This document shows, in pieces, positions 43,079 to 44,250 of a stretch of 44,250 nucleotides of DNA. This DNA is from an uncultured Collinsella sp. (GTDB lineage Bacteria; Actinomycetota; Coriobacteriia; Coriobacteriales; Coriobacteriaceae). The stretch spans positions 1 to 44,250 of the forward strand of contig UREM01000018.1 in assembly GCA_900546775.1 (NCBI GenBank), given 5' to 3'. The first letter of the stretch is position 1. Each line of letters begins with the position of its first letter. The translations under genes and the position numbers were made by a program. The notes below the pieces were generated by a model. The model made no database searches and was not told where the DNA came from. It worked only from the letters and a program-made list of their open reading frames with translations.

Positions 43079-44077
43079 ATGCGGCGGGCGGCAACCGATA
43101 TAACCGAGCTCTACGCACCGCAGTTTGAGCAGTTTGGCTTGGAGTTCTCCGGCAAGGGCGCCGTCTTTACCGGTGAGGTGGCAAACGATCGGGCGCACGG
43201 ACGCGCATGGATCATGCCCCTTTCCCCCGCCTGCATCGTCATGGAGCATTTCATTACCCCGATGCACAACATGCACCTAGCCGAATACACGCCCGAACCG
43301 TACGCGTGCGTGAGCGAGGTCAGCGCGCCCACGCTCATGTGCATGCCCGAAGCCGGCATAACGCCTGCGAACCTCAAGCCGCTGCGTGGGCCGTGGCCGA
43401 GCAGCGCAGTCTGCAGCTTTATCCAAGACAGCTGCGGCGAGGAGCTAAGCCCGCTGTTTGCAGGGCAACTCTATCACTCACGCTCGGTGCTCTTTTTGCC
43501 TGGATATTTTGACGAGTTGGAGCATCGCTATCCCGCCGAGTTCGCGGGAGTCTTTGAGGCGTTTGCCGAGTCGTGGCACGAGGAGGCAGTATCTGCCATC
43601 TGCCACACACTACGCCGAATCAACGAGGACCGCGCTCGCGCCGTAGGCGGACACGTCTATATGCAAGGCATCGTGGAGACCATGGTCGCGGAGCTCGCCT
43701 GTTCGCGCGCGGCCCACAAGCAGGCGCGGCAGGCGGCAGACACACGCGCCAGCATGACCATTGCCGAGGAAGCGACGAGCCTTGTAGAACGCTCGCTCGA
43801 CAAGGGCAAACATGTGGGTATCAACGAGGTGGCCGAGAGGCTCTACACAAGCCGCTCCAAGCTATGCGCCACCTTTAAGGCCCAAACTGGCGAGTCCCTG
43901 GGCGCCTACATCCGCAGACGCCGCATGGAGCGAGCACAGGACCTTTTGGCCGATAGCTCGCTCACGATAGCGCAGGTAGCAGAGCGGCTCGATTATCCCC
44001 AACAGGCCGCCTTCGCCCAAGCCTTCAAACAATACACCGGCACCACCCCCACCGCTTGGCGCTCCCAACATATATAA
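43079..44077 (+). CDS. AraC-family transcriptional regulator
   Basis: A 332-aa regulator. The C-terminal 100 residues hold two helix-turn-helix motifs (GINEVAERLYTSRSKLCATFKAQ and LTIAQVAERLDYPQQAAFAQAFKQ) and the closing GTTPTAWR typical of AraC. The N-terminal 220 residues are a probable ligand-binding domain that I cannot assign; they are rich in Cys, Met and His (IMPLSPACIVMEHF, MHNMHLAEY, LMCMPEAG), which could suit metal or redox sensing but this is speculative. The start is uncertain: ATG at 43079 has AAGGGG 12 bases upstream, ATG at 43058 has only a weak site. It is divergent from the two ABC genes and probably controls them. Confidence 0.88.
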   Translation: MRRAATDITELYAPQFEQFGLEFSGKGAVFTGEVANDRAHGRAWIMPLSPACIVMEHFITPMHNMHLAEYTPEPYACVSEVSAPTLMCMPEAGITPANLKPLRGPWPSSAVCSFIQDSCGEELSPLFAGQLYHSRSVLFLPGYFDELEHRYPAEFAGVFEAFAESWHEEAVSAICHTLRRINEDRARAVGGHVYMQGIVETMVAELACSRAAHKQARQAADTRASMTIAEEATSLVERSLDKGKHVGINEVAERLYTSRSKLCATFKAQTGESLGAYIRRRRMERAQDLLADSSLTIAQVAERLDYPQQAAFAQAFKQYTGTTPTAWRSQHI

Positions 44078-44079
44078 AG

Positions 44080-44106
44080 AATGAAGGCGCCAACGGCACC
44101 CTCATT
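44080..44106 (+). terminator. Hairpin after AraC gene
   Basis: AATGAAGGCGCC pairs with GGCACCCTCATT (two mismatches in 12) around an AAC loop, two bases past the stop codon. No U-tract follows, so it is a weak terminator candidate. Confidence 0.45.
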
Positions 44107-44162
44107 CACCAAATTCCATTCAGCCCCGCCTGACCCGAACGGCCGAGTCGTTGCAGGACCCG

Positions 44163-44250
44163 GGAGCCCCGGCAGGGCGGGTGCTTGCTCAAAATGAGTT
44201 CCGCACGCAAAGAAGGCCACTTAATGTGGCCTTCGTCTTGCGCAGGACTG
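44163..44250 (+). repeat. Second, truncated copy of the nested palindromic element
   Basis: GGAGCCCCGGCAGGGC opens the element, as in the 24.1-kb copy (GGAGCCCCGGGGAGGGC). The 55 bases from 44196 begin GAGTTCCGCACG and end CAGGACTG exactly as in the other copy, share the loop CACTTAATGTG, and have a perfect 9-bp stem of different sequence (GAAGGCCAC/GTGGCCTTC), with CGCAA/TTGCG outside it. The window ends before the expected right outer arm. Confidence 0.8.

Overview
The window looks like chromosomal DNA of a high-GC, strictly anaerobic gut actinobacterium of the class Coriobacteriia, most likely Collinsella or a close relative. This is inferred from GC-rich codon use with strong AGGAG-type ribosome sites, a type III glutamine synthetase, a methionine synthase lacking its reactivation domain, an STAND/SARP-type regulator, a P1B ATPase paired with a DUF6110-like protein, and the tmRNA sequence. 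No phage, integrase, transposase or CRISPR array was found.

Layout. 0-3.6 kb: guaA, a type I asparaginase, and a small XRE regulator divergent from an unknown protein with a perfect 24-bp palindrome between them. 3.6-10.3 kb: a minus-strand run with a DUF1648 membrane protein, ychF, a polyferredoxin-like protein, two GldA-type dehydrogenases and an iron-dependent alcohol dehydrogenase, several with their own terminators. 10.7-15.1 kb: two tandem paralogous TPR-like proteins of unknown role, followed by a single-gene fusion of MurT and GatD, the lipid II amidation enzyme. 15.1-15.9 kb: tRNA-Glu, scrambled T-arm/terminator repeats and a 220-bp element with 34-bp terminal inverted repeats. 15.9-22.6 kb: type III glutamine synthetase, divergent from a methionine operon (metF, stand-alone MetH reactivation protein, short metH), with overlapping inverted repeats between them. 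22.7-30.8 kb: a DUF711 protein, a large nested palindrome, a methyltransferase, yhbY, a 999-aa regulator, nagB and a PTS IIA protein. 30.8-34.2 kb: glmM, rplM-rpsI and a patatin phospholipase. 34.2-35.1 kb: repeats and ssrA (tmRNA). 35.3-36.8 kb: an unknown gene and a PIN-domain toxin-antitoxin pair with a GCTAGC operator. 36.8-44.1 kb: a P1B-type ATPase with an atypical SCALK membrane motif plus a DUF6110-like protein, two ABC half-transporters and a divergent AraC regulator.

How the genes work together. glmM, nagB and the IIA protein connect amino-sugar uptake and breakdown to cell-wall precursor synthesis, and MurT-GatD then amidates lipid II. MetF supplies methyltetrahydrofolate to MetH, and the reactivation protein presumably repairs oxidised cobalamin.

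The two most interesting signals are these. (1) The 36.8-44.1 kb block may be an iron-handling island: the ATPase/DUF6110-like pair resembles ferrosome (Fez) components, has a near-perfect AGGTTAGCC-type palindrome upstream, and a related site lies between the AraC and ABC genes. (2) A nested palindromic element occurs at 24.1 kb and again, cut off, at the right edge. Its ends and loop are conserved while its stem covaries, which suggests a structured RNA or mobile palindrome family.
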